Below, piece after piece: positions 1 through 9,132 of a DNA stretch of 62,971 nucleotides. The position numbers and the translations under genes are program-made. The notes below the pieces were generated by a model that searched no databases, was not told where the DNA came from, and saw only the letters and a list, made by a program, of their open reading frames with translations. Position 1 is the stretch's first letter. Every line of letters starts with the position of its first letter. The stretch is taken from the NCBI GenBank assembly GCA_958352845.1, contig CATWQC010000013.1, forward strand, positions 1-62,971. The letters are read 5' to 3'. The DNA is from an uncultured Collinsella sp. Lineage in GTDB: Bacteria > Actinomycetota > Coriobacteriia > Coriobacteriales > Coriobacteriaceae.

Positions 1-625
1 CGCATCCCGCGCCGCGAGCTCCCGCTGGCCGTACGCTTCCTCGGGCATTCCCGACGAGCTCTTCATCCGCGGCGACGTTCCCATGACCAAGCAGGAGGTG
101 CGCGCCGTCGCGCTCGCGAAGCTGCGCCTTACCGCGACCGACACCGTGTGGGACGTCGGCGCCGGCACGGGGAGCGTATCGATCGAGGCGGCGCTCGTCG
201 CGCGAGCGGGGTCGGTGTGGGCGGTCGAGCGCAACGCGGCCGGCGTGCGGCTCATCCGAGAGAACGCGGATGCATTCGGGTGCGGCAACGTGCATGCGGT
301 CCCCGGCGTCGCCCCCGAAGCGCTCGCGAAACTGCCCGTCCCCGACGCCGTGTTCGTCGGCGGGAGCGCGGGCGAGCTTCCCTCCATCGTGGAGGCGGCG
401 CTCGAGAAGAACTCGCAGGTTCGCCTGTGCGTGCCATGCGTCACCGTTGAGACGCTCACCGAGGCGTGCGCGCTCCTCTCGGGTTCGCGCTTTAAGGGGT
501 TCGAGGCGTGCCAGGTGTCGGCCGCCCGCGCCGAGGCTGTAGGCTCGCACCATCTTATGAAGGCGCAAAACCCCGTGTTCCTCGTCAGCGCGCGTGGTGC
601 AGGTGGGGAAGGCGGCGCCCGGTGA
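1..625 (+). CDS. cbiT: Cobalt-precorrin-6B C15 methyltransferase (decarboxylating), 5' end outside window
   Basis: This is the CbiT methyltransferase of anaerobic cobalamin synthesis, which methylates C15 and decarboxylates the C12 acetate side chain of the corrin intermediate. The SAM-binding motif DVGAGTGS lies at residues 24-31 counted from the internal ATG at 83. The reading frame stays open to the window edge, and the residues before that ATG (GIPDELFIRGDVP) are the usual N-terminus of CbiT, so translation starts further upstream. The open frame leaves room for a CbiE-CbiT fusion, which is common in this family, but too little is present to decide. The stop codon overlaps the GTG start of cbiA. 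Confidence 0.9.
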   Translation, partial: ASRAASSRWPYASSGIPDELFIRGDVPMTKQEVRAVALAKLRLTATDTVWDVGAGTGSVSIEAALVARAGSVWAVERNAAGVRLIRENADAFGCGNVHAVPGVAPEALAKLPVPDAVFVGGSAGELPSIVEAALEKNSQVRLCVPCVTVETLTEACALLSGSRFKGFEACQVSAARAEAVGSHHLMKAQNPVFLVSARGAGGEGGAR

Positions 626-2004
626 GCACGTCCATCCCGCGCTTCATGGTCGCTGCGCCCTCGAGTGGGAGCGGCAAGACGGTCGTAACGTGTGCGCTCC
701 TGCGCGCGCTCGCGCGCCGCGGCCTTGCATGCGCGGCCTTCAAATGCGGCCCCGACTACATTGACCCGCTCTTTCATCGCCGCGTCGTGGGTGCGCGCTC
801 GGGCAACTTAGACGGTTTCTTCACCGACGCCCCGACGCTGCGCGCCCTACTCGCACGCGGCGCCGCGGGCGCGGATGTCGCGGTGCTCGAGGGGGTCATG
901 GGCTTCTACGACGGCATGGCGCCCGGCGTGGCCGACGCGAGCAGCTACCAGGTTGCGCGTGACACGGAAACGCCGGTCGTTTTAGTGGTGAACGGGCGCG
1001 GGGCGTCTTTATCGCTCGCCGCCGTAATCCGCGGCATCGCCGAGTTCCTGCCCTGTGCGAACGTGCGCGGCGTCGTGCTGAACAAGACGAGCGCCGCTGC
1101 CTGCGCCTACGCGGCGCCTGCGATCGAGAAGCACACGGGCGTCGCGGTTTTGGGTAATATCCCCGCCGACGAGGCGTTCTCGCTCGAAAGCCGGCATCTG
1201 GGGCTTGTGACCGCCGACGAAGTCAAGCAGCTCTCCGCGCGCATTGACAAGATGGCCGAGCTGGTGGAAAAGAGCGTCGACGTCGACCGCTTGCTCGAAA
1301 TAGCGGCGACGGCACCCGATATCCGCGAGGAACCTTACCGGTTGGAGCCGATCGCGGGAGCGCGGCCCATCGTCGCCGTCGCGCGTGACGAGGCGTTCTC
1401 GTTCTACTACGAGGAGAACCTGCGCGCGCTCGAGGACCTGGGTTGCGAGCTGGCCTTTTTCAGCCCCCTGTGTGATAGCGAGTTGCCCCGGGGGACAAGC
1501 GCCCTCTATCTGGGAGGCGGCTACCCGGAGCTCCATGCGCGACAGCTCTCCGAGAACGCGCCGATGCGCGAGGCGGTGCGGCGCGCGGTGGAATCCGGCA
1601 TGCCGACGGTCGCCGAATGCGGTGGGTTTCTGTACCTGCAGCGCGAAATCGCCGATAGCGAGGGGCGGCGCTGGCCTGTTGCGGGCGCCCTTGAGGGCGC
1701 AAGCGAGAACGGGGGAAGGCTGTCCCATTTCGGGTACGTGAATCTCACTTCCCAACGCGACGGGCTCTACGGGCCGCGCGGCACACGCATCCGCGCGCAC
1801 GAGTTCCACTACTGGCAGTCCACCTGCCCGGGCGGCGACTTCTGGGCGCAAAAGCCCCGGCGCGACAAAGGCTGGCCGTGCATGACGACTACCCCGTCCC
1901 TGGTTGCGGGCTTCCCGCATGTGTACTATCCTGCGAACCCCGACGTTGCGCGCGCGTTCGCGTCTGCCGCAGCGTCGTTCGCAGAGAGGAGACGGCATGG
2001 CTGA
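622..2004 (+). CDS. cbiA: Cobyrinic acid a,c-diamide synthase
   Basis: CbiA amidates the a and c side chains of cobyrinic acid, using ATP and glutamine. At 460 residues it has the family length. The N-terminal dethiobiotin-synthetase-like domain carries the P-loop APSSGSGKT at residues 12-20. The C-terminal class I glutaminase-like domain has its cysteine near residue 333 in AECGGF, and a histidine-containing segment (RAHEFHYW) near residue 393. The GTG at 622 was chosen because it overlaps the cbiT stop (GTGA) and begins right before the conserved start of the domain. An upstream in-frame ATG would extend deep into cbiT. The stop overlaps the ATG of cobT. Confidence 0.93.
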   Translation: MSTSIPRFMVAAPSSGSGKTVVTCALLRALARRGLACAAFKCGPDYIDPLFHRRVVGARSGNLDGFFTDAPTLRALLARGAAGADVAVLEGVMGFYDGMAPGVADASSYQVARDTETPVVLVVNGRGASLSLAAVIRGIAEFLPCANVRGVVLNKTSAAACAYAAPAIEKHTGVAVLGNIPADEAFSLESRHLGLVTADEVKQLSARIDKMAELVEKSVDVDRLLEIAATAPDIREEPYRLEPIAGARPIVAVARDEAFSFYYEENLRALEDLGCELAFFSPLCDSELPRGTSALYLGGGYPELHARQLSENAPMREAVRRAVESGMPTVAECGGFLYLQREIADSEGRRWPVAGALEGASENGGRLSHFGYVNLTSQRDGLYGPRGTRIRAHEFHYWQSTCPGGDFWAQKPRRDKGWPCMTTTPSLVAGFPHVYYPANPDVARAFASAAASFAERRRHG

Positions 2005-3139
2005 AGCAACCGAAACCGCGCTTGCCTGCATTCGCGAGGAAGTCGAGCGCGCTTTCTCGTCGGCGCCGGGCGCCGTGCTCGAAGCCGCGCTCTCCCGGAT
2101 TGCGCCCGCGGACGAGTGCGCTCGCGCCGCCGCGTACGCCGCGTGGGACTCCATCGCGCACCCCTTGGGGGGATTGGGCGACTTTGAAGACGCCGTCGCG
2201 TGTATCGCTGCAGCTCAGGGGAGCGCCGAGGTGGCCGAGTTTCCCCGTGCGCTCGCGGTGTTCTTCTCCGACAACGGGGTCGTTGCCGAAGGCGTGTCGC
2301 AAAGCGGGCAAGACGTGACGCGAACCGTCGCGCGCAACATGTGCGAGGGGGCCACGAGCGCCTGTCGCATGGCGGCGTTCGCGGGTGCCGAGGTCGTGCC
2401 CGTCGACGTGGGTATGGCCCGGGGCATAGAAGACGCGCGCATGGTGCGCGCGAACGTGCAGCGAGGGAGCGGCAACATCGCGCTCGGCTCCGCTATGTCT
2501 CGCGATGGGGCCGTGCGCGCGATCGAGGTCGGAATCGCCGTCGCGTGCGGGCTCGCCCGCGCCGGCGTGCGCCTTCTCGCCGCGGGCGAGATGGGCATCG
2601 GCAACACGACCACCTCGGCGGCGGTGGCCGCAGTGCTCATCCAGGCGGACGCGCGGAGCTTCGTCGGGCGCGGCGCGGGGCTCTCGGACGCCTCGCTCGC
2701 GCGCAAGCGCGACGTGGTCGAGCGCGCTATCGACGCGAACTCGCCTGATCCCGCCGACCCGATCGACGTGCTCTCGAAGGTGGGCGGCTTCGACATCGCG
2801 GCGATGTGCGGCTTCTACCTGGGGGCCGCGGCCTCGAAGGCGCCGACGCTCCTCGACGGGGTCATATCCTGCACGGCGGCCCTGTGCGCGACGCGCCTGT
2901 GCCCCAACGCCTTGGGCTACCTCGTGGGCACCCACGCATCAAGCGAACCCGCAAGCCAGGAGCTCCTTCGCGAGCTCGGTATAAAGGCACCCCTCGACGC
3001 AGGCATGCACTTGGGCGAGGGCGCGGGCGCCATGGCGTATCTGCCCCTTCTGGATTCGGCGCTGCGCGTGTACCGGGATGGGAAGACGTTCACGGCGACT
3101 GGCATGGCTGCTTACGAGCATTTCGAGGCCGGAAAATGA
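1997..3139 (+). CDS. cobT: Nicotinate-nucleotide-dimethylbenzimidazole phosphoribosyltransferase
   Basis: CobT activates the lower-ligand base by transferring phosphoribose from nicotinate mononucleotide, giving the alpha-riboside phosphate used for the nucleotide loop. The family motif GEMGIGNTTTSAA is near residue 198, and the catalytic glutamate segment HLGEGAGAM is near residue 338. The ATG at 1997 is preceded by GAGAGGA and overlaps the cbiA stop. The 380-residue product is slightly longer than the approximately 350-residue classical CobT. Position between cbiA and cobU fits a combined ring-and-loop operon. Confidence 0.93.
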   Translation: MAEATETALACIREEVERAFSSAPGAVLEAALSRIAPADECARAAAYAAWDSIAHPLGGLGDFEDAVACIAAAQGSAEVAEFPRALAVFFSDNGVVAEGVSQSGQDVTRTVARNMCEGATSACRMAAFAGAEVVPVDVGMARGIEDARMVRANVQRGSGNIALGSAMSRDGAVRAIEVGIAVACGLARAGVRLLAAGEMGIGNTTTSAAVAAVLIQADARSFVGRGAGLSDASLARKRDVVERAIDANSPDPADPIDVLSKVGGFDIAAMCGFYLGAAASKAPTLLDGVISCTAALCATRLCPNALGYLVGTHASSEPASQELLRELGIKAPLDAGMHLGEGAGAMAYLPLLDSALRVYRDGKTFTATGMAAYEHFEAGK

Positions 3140-3684
3140 CGGTGACACTCGTCATCGGCGCCGCCGCGAGCGGCAAGAGCGCCTACGCCGAGTCCCTGTG
3201 CCTCGGGCACGACGGCCCTCGCGTGTACCTGGCAACGATGGAGCTCTTCGGGGAAGAGGGCGCCCGCCGCATCGCGCGCCATCGGGCGCTGCGCGAGGGC
3301 AAGGGGTTTTTCACCCTCGAGCGCACGCGTGACGTGGGCGCCGCAGTGCCCGGGCTTCCGCGCGGCTGCACGCTTCTTTTGGAGGACGTGGGCAACCTGG
3401 TTGCAAACGAGCTTTTCGCGGAAGGCGGCTTGTCCCCACGTGACCCCGACGCTGTGGCGCGCGAGGTGCTCGGAGGCATTGAACGGCTCGCTCAGGCCGC
3501 TGCGTATACGGTGGTGGTCACCGTCGACGTGTTCGCCGATGGGATGCGCTACGATGAGGGGACCGAGGTATGGAGGCGCGCGCTCGCGCGCGTGAACGCG
3601 GGCGTGGCGGTGCTGGCCGACCGCGCAGTCGAAGTGGTATGCGGGATTCCCGTGTGGATGAAAGGCGAAGGACCTACAAGGTGA
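3136..3684 (+). CDS. cobU: Adenosylcobinamide kinase / adenosylcobinamide-phosphate guanylyltransferase
   Basis: CobU phosphorylates adenosylcobinamide and then attaches GMP to give adenosylcobinamide-GDP, the substrate of CobS. The product is 182 residues, normal for the family. The P-loop GAAASGKS is at residues 8-15, and a histidine in the segment ARHRALR is in the place of the guanylylated histidine of characterised CobU. The ATG overlaps the cobT stop by four bases, and the stop overlaps the cobS GTG start. A second CobU-like domain lies two genes downstream, fused to a phosphatase, so this complete copy is presumably the working nucleotidyltransferase. Confidence 0.92.
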   Translation: MTVTLVIGAAASGKSAYAESLCLGHDGPRVYLATMELFGEEGARRIARHRALREGKGFFTLERTRDVGAAVPGLPRGCTLLLEDVGNLVANELFAEGGLSPRDPDAVAREVLGGIERLAQAAAYTVVVTVDVFADGMRYDEGTEVWRRALARVNAGVAVLADRAVEVVCGIPVWMKGEGPTR

Positions 3685-4448
3685 AGATAGCAGAGGCAAT
3701 CGGCGCGGCGTTCGGAACGTTCTCGCGCATCCCCGTCCCGAAATCGGCCTGGACCGATTTCGGGTCAACCCATGCGCTTGCCGCGTTTCCCCTGGTGGGC
3801 CTTGCGGAAGGCTTCCTCATGACGGCGTGGGGGCACGTGGCGAACCTTCTCGGCGTGCCCGCGACCATCGTCGCGGCCGTGCTCGTGGCGCTGCCTGTGG
3901 CGGTGACGGGAGGCATCCACCTAGACGGGCTCTGCGACACCTCCGACGCACTTGCAAGTTGGGCCCCACGCGAGCAAAAGCTCGAGATCATGCACGACCC
4001 GCGGGCGGGCGCCTTCGGGGTCATTGGTGTTGTCGTGTACCTTATTCTGCAGTTTTCCCTGTTCACCGCGCTGCCGCTTACGGCGGGGGCGTTCCTCGCG
4101 CTTCTGTGCTCGCTCGTGTTCTCCCGCGCGCTTTCGGGGCTCGCCGTAGAATGCTGGCCTGCCGCGCGGGCGGACGGCATGGCCGCTGGGCTCTCGCCTG
4201 CGAAGAAGCGCGCGGCGATCGTCGTGCCGCTTTGCGCTTTCGCTGCGGCTTCGGCTTCAGGGATGGTCGCGTGCGCTCAGGCCGTCGGCGCCCTTATGGC
4301 GGTGGCGGGGCTTTTGGCGCTCGCGTGGTACCGCCATGTTGCCCTGTCCCGCTTCGGCGGGGTGACGGGTGATTTGGCCGGATGGTTTCTGCAATGGGCC
4401 GAGCTCGCGATGCTTGCCATGCTGGTGGCGGGGGGCATGCTCCTATGA
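3681..4448 (+). CDS. cobS: Adenosylcobinamide-GDP ribazoletransferase (cobalamin synthase)
   Basis: CobS is the integral-membrane enzyme that joins adenosylcobinamide-GDP to alpha-ribazole or its phosphate. The 255-residue product is hydrophobic along most of its length, with several membrane segments. It carries the acidic motif GGIHLDGLCDTSDAL, typical of the metal-dependent active site, near residue 75. The GTG at 3681 overlaps the cobU stop (GTGA) and directly precedes the conserved N-terminal amphipathic stretch. An earlier ATG in frame would overlap cobU by more than 100 bases and is unlikely. The stop overlaps the next ATG. Confidence 0.92.
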   Translation: MKIAEAIGAAFGTFSRIPVPKSAWTDFGSTHALAAFPLVGLAEGFLMTAWGHVANLLGVPATIVAAVLVALPVAVTGGIHLDGLCDTSDALASWAPREQKLEIMHDPRAGAFGVIGVVVYLILQFSLFTALPLTAGAFLALLCSLVFSRALSGLAVECWPAARADGMAAGLSPAKKRAAIVVPLCAFAAASASGMVACAQAVGALMAVAGLLALAWYRHVALSRFGGVTGDLAGWFLQWAELAMLAMLVAGGMLL

Positions 4449-5446
4449 TTCTCGTGGTAGGTGGTGCGCATTCGGGGAAGAGGACCTTCGTGCGCGAAAA
4501 GCTCGGGTTCGCGGCGGACGATTTCGTCGACGTGGCGCAGCTTGCGGAGGGCGGCGTGCCCGCGGCTTTTGCCGGCCGCGTCGCGTACCGTGCTGAGGAA
4601 CTCGTACGTGCGCTCGACGCTGACCGGGCGCTCGAGCGGCTGATCGGCTTCGACGCAGTGATTCTGTCCTTGGTGGGCTCGGGGGTCGTCCCCATGCGTG
4701 CGGAAGACGCCCAATGGCGCGAGCGCGCGGGGCGCCTGGGATGCGCGCTCGCTGCGCGCGCCGACGTCGTCGTGCGCATGACGTGCGGGATTCCCCAGGT
4801 CATCAAAGGAAACACTGCCGATGCGCCTCGAGGGACGCTGGGCGCGGGCGCGCCTTTGGAAGTCGTCTTCGTGCGCCATGGTGCCACGGCGGGCACGGAA
4901 GACCATCGCTACAGCGGGGCGGGCACCGACGAACCCCTGTCGAGCGCGGGCGAGCGCGCTTTGCGCGACCTCGCGTGCTGTCGTGACGTGTTCCGTGTTA
5001 TCACGAGCGGCATGGCCCGCACCGACCAGACGGCGCGCATTCTCTTCCCGAACGCGGAGCTTATGGCGTGCCCCGGTCTGCGCGAGATGGATTTCGGCGA
5101 CTTCGAGGGGCGAAGCGCCGCCGAACTTAAAGAGGATGCGCGTTACCGCGCCTGGGTAGACTCCTGGTGTGAGACGCGCTGCCCGCATGGCGAGGGCAAG
5201 AGCGATTTCACCCGCCGCGTCCTCGCGGCGTTTCGGGAGGCGTGCGAATCGGAGCGCTCCCAGGGGAGTGGGCGCGCCGTCTTCGTCGTTCACGCGGGTA
5301 CCGTGAAAGCGCTGCTCTCCGAGCTAGCTGTCCCGAAAATGGGATACTTCGACGTGCATACCGAGCCGGGCGGCGCATGGGCCGCCACCTGGGATGGGCG
5401 CTGCCTTCGCGACGTTCGCCCCGCTTCGGGGGGCGATGCCCGGTGA
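4445..5446 (+). CDS. CobU-like domain fused to CobC-like histidine phosphatase
   Basis: This 333-residue protein joins two cobalamin-related domains. Residues 1 to about 135 resemble CobU, with a degenerate P-loop (GGAHSGKRTF) and the CobU-like segment MTCGIPQVIKG. From about residue 140 it is a histidine phosphatase of the phosphoglycerate-mutase superfamily, with the catalytic RHG in VRHGAT at 143-148 and a second histidine in VVHAGT near 282. CobC removes the phosphate from alpha-ribazole 5'-phosphate or adenosylcobalamin 5'-phosphate. The location between cobS and cbiB supports that role. Whether the N-terminal half still has kinase or guanylyltransferase activity cannot be told from sequence. 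It may be a paralogue kept for regulation or salvage. Confidence 0.85.
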   Translation: MILVVGGAHSGKRTFVREKLGFAADDFVDVAQLAEGGVPAAFAGRVAYRAEELVRALDADRALERLIGFDAVILSLVGSGVVPMRAEDAQWRERAGRLGCALAARADVVVRMTCGIPQVIKGNTADAPRGTLGAGAPLEVVFVRHGATAGTEDHRYSGAGTDEPLSSAGERALRDLACCRDVFRVITSGMARTDQTARILFPNAELMACPGLREMDFGDFEGRSAAELKEDARYRAWVDSWCETRCPHGEGKSDFTRRVLAAFREACESERSQGSGRAVFVVHAGTVKALLSELAVPKMGYFDVHTEPGGAWAATWDGRCLRDVRPASGGDAR

Positions 5447-6420
5447 TGACGATTCTTGCCGTCGCCGCCGGGTTCGCGGCCGACCTTGCCTTCGGCGACC
5501 CGCGCTGGCTTCCCCATCCCGTCGTCGCCATGGGGCGCACGATCACGTGGGCCGAAGGCCGCCTGCGGGGCGCATTCCCGCAAACGTCCGCGGGCACGCG
5601 CGCCGCAGGGCTTGTGCTCGCCGTGGCGCTTCCGCTTGCGTGTGGGCTTTTGACCTGGGGAATCCTGCATCTTTGCGGCATGGTTCACTCCGGCTTGCGC
5701 TTCGTGGCCGAGGCATGGGCGAGCTATCAGATTCTCGCGGCATGCGAGCTGCGCCGCCAGAGCCTGGCCGTGGCCCGCGCGTTCTCGAAGGGCGGCCTTG
5801 TCGCGGCGCGCGAAGCCGTCGGGCTCATCGTGGGACGCGACACATCTGTTCTCGACGAGCAGGGCGTTGCGCGCGCCGCCGTGGAAACGGTGGCGGAGAA
5901 CGCGAGCGATGGCGTCATCGCGCCGCTTTTCTACCTTATGATCGGGGGTGCGCCCTTGGGCATGGCGTACAAGGCGGTGAACACGCTCGACAGCATGGTG
6001 GGCTACAAAAACGAGCGCTACATCGACTTCGGCCGCGCCTCGGCGCGCCTCGACGATGCGGTGAACTGGATTCCCTCGCGCTTATCGGCCTTGTTCATGA
6101 TCGCCGTGTGCCCGATCGTCGGGCTCGACGCGCGCGGGGCGGCGCGCATCTGGCGCCGCGACAGGCGTCGCCATGCGAGCCCGAACGCGGCGCAGACCGA
6201 GTCAGCGTGCGCGGGCGCGCTTGGGCTGCGCCTGGCAGGACCCGCGGTGTATTTCGGCAAGCTCGTTGAGAAACCGACGATAGGCGACGCGTCCCGCGAA
6301 ATCGAGTGGGGCGACATCGCCCGGGCGACAAGGCTCATGCTCGCCGCGTCCGTATGCGCGCTCGTCGTCTTCGGCGCCGCGCGCGCGGCGGTCGTGCTTG
6401 TCGTGGGGGCGATGGTATGA
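5446..6420 (+). CDS. cbiB: Adenosylcobinamide-phosphate synthase
   Basis: CbiB attaches aminopropanol phosphate (or ethanolamine phosphate) to the f-propionate of adenosylcobyric acid. The 324-residue protein has hydrophobic segments and family signatures including FGDPRWLPHPVVAMG close to the N-terminus and VAENASDGVIAPLFY in the middle. The ATG at 5446 overlaps the last base of the preceding stop (TGATG), and the adjoining GTG at 5443 is an alternative start. It directly precedes cobD, which makes its aminopropanol-phosphate substrate, so the two consecutive steps are coupled. Confidence 0.92.
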   Translation: MTILAVAAGFAADLAFGDPRWLPHPVVAMGRTITWAEGRLRGAFPQTSAGTRAAGLVLAVALPLACGLLTWGILHLCGMVHSGLRFVAEAWASYQILAACELRRQSLAVARAFSKGGLVAAREAVGLIVGRDTSVLDEQGVARAAVETVAENASDGVIAPLFYLMIGGAPLGMAYKAVNTLDSMVGYKNERYIDFGRASARLDDAVNWIPSRLSALFMIAVCPIVGLDARGAARIWRRDRRRHASPNAAQTESACAGALGLRLAGPAVYFGKLVEKPTIGDASREIEWGDIARATRLMLAASVCALVVFGAARAAVVLVVGAMV

Positions 6421-7640
6421 GGGAAGACCACGCCGCGTCCCGGGCTGCCGGGGGAATCCTGCACGCCCGTGCGCATGGGGGCAGCCGGCAATCGCTCGGC
6501 ATCGCTTGCGAAGGGGGCGCCTCCGGCCTCATCGACTTCTCGGTGAACGTGAATCCGGCAGGCCCCTCGCCGCGCGCCGTCGCCGCAGCTTGCAAGGCGC
6601 TTTCTCGAATCGACGCCTACCCCGATAGGGAAAGCCTCGCCCTCGTTCGCGCCCTAGCGCGCACCCAGGGCATTCCCGAAGATACTATCGTTTGCGGCGC
6701 GGGCGCGTCCGACATCATCTGGCGGCTCGCCGCGGCGGTGCGCCCGAAACGCATCGTCGTGTGCGCGCCGACGTTCTCTGAATATGCGGAGGCGGCATCG
6801 TACTACGGCGCATGCGTGCAGGAGTTCCCGCTCTCCGAAGCGGATGATTTCGACGTGCCCGCCTCCTTCGCCCGCGCGATCGAGGGGCCGGGAGACGTGG
6901 CGTACCTCTGCAATCCGAACAACCCGACGGGGCGCCTCGTCGACCCCCGCGTGATCGATGCCGCGGCTTGCCGCTGCGAGCAGGCGGGCGCGCTGCTCGT
7001 CGTTGACGAGTGCTTCCTCGGATTTGCGCCCGACGCCCGCGAAAGGAGCGTGGCCTCACGCGCCGCGTGTTCGCACCATGTGGCCGTGCTCTCCGCGTTC
7101 ACCAAGCTCTACGGAATGGCAGGGTTGCGGTTGGGGTATCTGATCAGCGGAAACGCCCAACTCATCGAGGGGATTCACCGGGCTGGGCAGGCATGGCCCG
7201 TCTCCTCGGTCGCCGAGGCCGCGGGCATCGCCGCCCTGGAAGACGTCGAATACGTCTCGCGCACGCGCGATGTATTGGCGGGCGAGCGAGCGTGGCTTTC
7301 CCACGAGCTCTCCTCGCTCGGGCTTTCCGTCGTGCCGTCGGATGCGAACTTCCTTTTAGTCCGCACGCCGGCGAAAGACATCCCCGAGCGCCTGTATAAA
7401 CAGGGGGTTTTGGTCCGCACGTGCGACTCGTTTTCGGTACTGTCCCGTTTCTGGTGCCGCGTCGCGGTGCGCACGCGCAATGAGAACGCCCGGCTTGTGA
7501 TGGCGTTCGGCCGCGCGCTTCGGGCGGAAGGCGCATCGGGCGAAGGCGAACCCGACGAACGGGGCGGCGCTTCTTGCAGCGGCGCTATGGCGGGCTCGGA
7601 TGGCCGAGGCTCTGCGAAGGAGGTCGATACCCGTGGGTAG
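6417..7640 (+). CDS. cobD: L-threonine-O-3-phosphate decarboxylase (class I aminotransferase fold)
   Basis: A PLP enzyme of the histidinol-phosphate aminotransferase family. In a cobalamin operon it is best read as CobD, which decarboxylates threonine phosphate to aminopropanol phosphate. The PLP lysine is about residue 230 in SAFTKLYGMAG, preceded by the PLP-contacting DECFLGF motif and NPNNPTG. The 407-residue length includes a C-terminal extension of roughly 45 polar residues beyond the conserved fold. The ATG overlaps the cbiB stop (ATGA). From sequence alone a true histidinol-phosphate aminotransferase is not excluded, but position next to cbiB favours CobD. Confidence 0.87.
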   Translation: MREDHAASRAAGGILHARAHGGSRQSLGIACEGGASGLIDFSVNVNPAGPSPRAVAAACKALSRIDAYPDRESLALVRALARTQGIPEDTIVCGAGASDIIWRLAAAVRPKRIVVCAPTFSEYAEAASYYGACVQEFPLSEADDFDVPASFARAIEGPGDVAYLCNPNNPTGRLVDPRVIDAAACRCEQAGALLVVDECFLGFAPDARERSVASRAACSHHVAVLSAFTKLYGMAGLRLGYLISGNAQLIEGIHRAGQAWPVSSVAEAAGIAALEDVEYVSRTRDVLAGERAWLSHELSSLGLSVVPSDANFLLVRTPAKDIPERLYKQGVLVRTCDSFSVLSRFWCRVAVRTRNENARLVMAFGRALRAEGASGEGEPDERGGASCSGAMAGSDGRGSAKEVDTRG

Positions 7641-9132
7641 GGCGAAGCCCATCATGATCCAGGGCACCATGTCGAACGCGGGGAAGAGCCTGCTTGCGGC
7701 GGGGCTGTGCCGCGTGCTTTCGCAGGACGGCCTGCGCGTGGCTCCCTTCAAGAGCCAGAACATGGCGCTCAACAGCGGTGTCACGGCCGACGGGCTCGAG
7801 ATGGGGCGTGCCCAGATCATGCAGGCCGAGGCGTGCGGCATCGCGCCCGACGTGCGCATGAACCCCATCCTGCTCAAGCCCGAAAGCGACCACCGAAGCC
7901 AGCTCATCGTGGCCGGCAAGGCGCAGGGAGCCTTCGCTGCGAGGGACTACTTCGCGCGAAAGAAGGCGCTCATGCCGCAGATTTTGGAGGCGTTCGATTC
8001 GCTCGCGGAGGAAAACGACGTCATCGTCATCGAGGGCGCCGGCAGCCCCGTCGAAATCAACCTTGCCGAAAACGACATCGTCAACATGGGGCTCGCGCGC
8101 GCCGTGTCCTCCCCCGTGCTGCTCGCGGGCGACATCGACCCAGGCGGGGTGTTTGCCCAGCTCTACGGCACGGTCGCGCTCCTTGCGCCCGAGGACCGCG
8201 CGCTTTTGCGGGGGCTTGTGGTAAACAAGTTCCGCGGCGATGTGGAAATCCTGCGCCCGGGTTTGGCCCCGCTAGAGAAGATGTGCGGGGTTCCCGTCGT
8301 GGGGGTCGTGCCGTATCTTACGCTCGACCTGGACGACGAGGACTCGCTCGCGCCGCGCCTAACTGCCCGCGAGGCGCGCGGCGTCATCGACGTCGCCGTC
8401 GTGCGCCTTCCGCATCTGTCGAACTTCACCGACTTCGACCCGCTTTCGCGCGTGCCCGGCGTGGGCGTGCGCTACGTTTCCTCGACGACCGATCTGGGCC
8501 GACCCGACCTGGTGGTGCTCCCCGGCTCGAAGGCCACGCTCGACGACGCGCGCTGGCTTGCGGCTAGCGGCATCGGAGCCTGTGTACGCGCGCTTTCGGG
8601 CGCGGGCACGCCGGTGCTCGGCATATGCGGAGGCTACCAGCTTTTGGGAGACGAGCTTTCCGACCCGCACGGCAGGGAAGGCGCTGGCACCGCGCGCGGG
8701 CTCGGTCTCATCCCTGCAAGTACGGTGTTCAAGGAGGAAAAGCGCCTCGCCCAGTCGGAACTGCGCATCACGGGCGCTCAAGGCGCGTTCTCGGTGTGGA
8801 ACGGCATGACGGCGCGCGGGTACGAGATTCACGACGGCGAAACGACCATCTCCTGCGCCCCTGCGGGCACGATTGGCGGCAAACCAGAAGGCGCGGCCTG
8901 CGGAAACGTGTTCGGAACTTATCTCCACGGCCTGTTCGACGAACCGGGGGTGGCGCTCGCTCTTGCTCGCTCGCTCGCGCGCATGCGCGGCCTGCCCGAG
9001 AGCGTCGTGGGTGCCGCGGGCGCGGCGTCCGCGGCCGATCACCGTGCGCGCGAGTTCGACCGCCTGGCCGACGTCGTGCGCGGGGCGCTCGACATGGAGT
9101 ATGTCTACCGCATTATCGAGGAGGGCGTATGA
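7633..9132 (+). CDS. cbiP: Cobyric acid synthase
   Basis: CbiP (CobQ) amidates the b, d, e and g side chains of adenosylcobyrinic acid diamide. Its 499 residues match the family. The N-terminal nucleotide-binding motif GTMSNAGKS is at residues 11-19, followed by the signature FKSQNMALNSGV. The C-terminal glutaminase-like cysteine is near residue 332 in LGICGGYQLLG. The GTG at 7633 was chosen because GAAGGAGG lies about ten bases upstream, while the ATG at 7600 has no such site. It overlaps the cobD stop by eight bases. Confidence 0.93.
   Translation: MGRAKPIMIQGTMSNAGKSLLAAGLCRVLSQDGLRVAPFKSQNMALNSGVTADGLEMGRAQIMQAEACGIAPDVRMNPILLKPESDHRSQLIVAGKAQGAFAARDYFARKKALMPQILEAFDSLAEENDVIVIEGAGSPVEINLAENDIVNMGLARAVSSPVLLAGDIDPGGVFAQLYGTVALLAPEDRALLRGLVVNKFRGDVEILRPGLAPLEKMCGVPVVGVVPYLTLDLDDEDSLAPRLTAREARGVIDVAVVRLPHLSNFTDFDPLSRVPGVGVRYVSSTTDLGRPDLVVLPGSKATLDDARWLAASGIGACVRALSGAGTPVLGICGGYQLLGDELSDPHGREGAGTARGLGLIPASTVFKEEKRLAQSELRITGAQGAFSVWNGMTARGYEIHDGETTISCAPAGTIGGKPEGAACGNVFGTYLHGLFDEPGVALALARSLARMRGLPESVVGAAGAASAADHRAREFDRLADVVRGALDMEYVYRIIEEGV

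Noticed and set aside
1009..2154. A 381-codon minus-strand frame
   Set aside because: Antisense to cbiA and cobT with Arg-rich low-information sequence.
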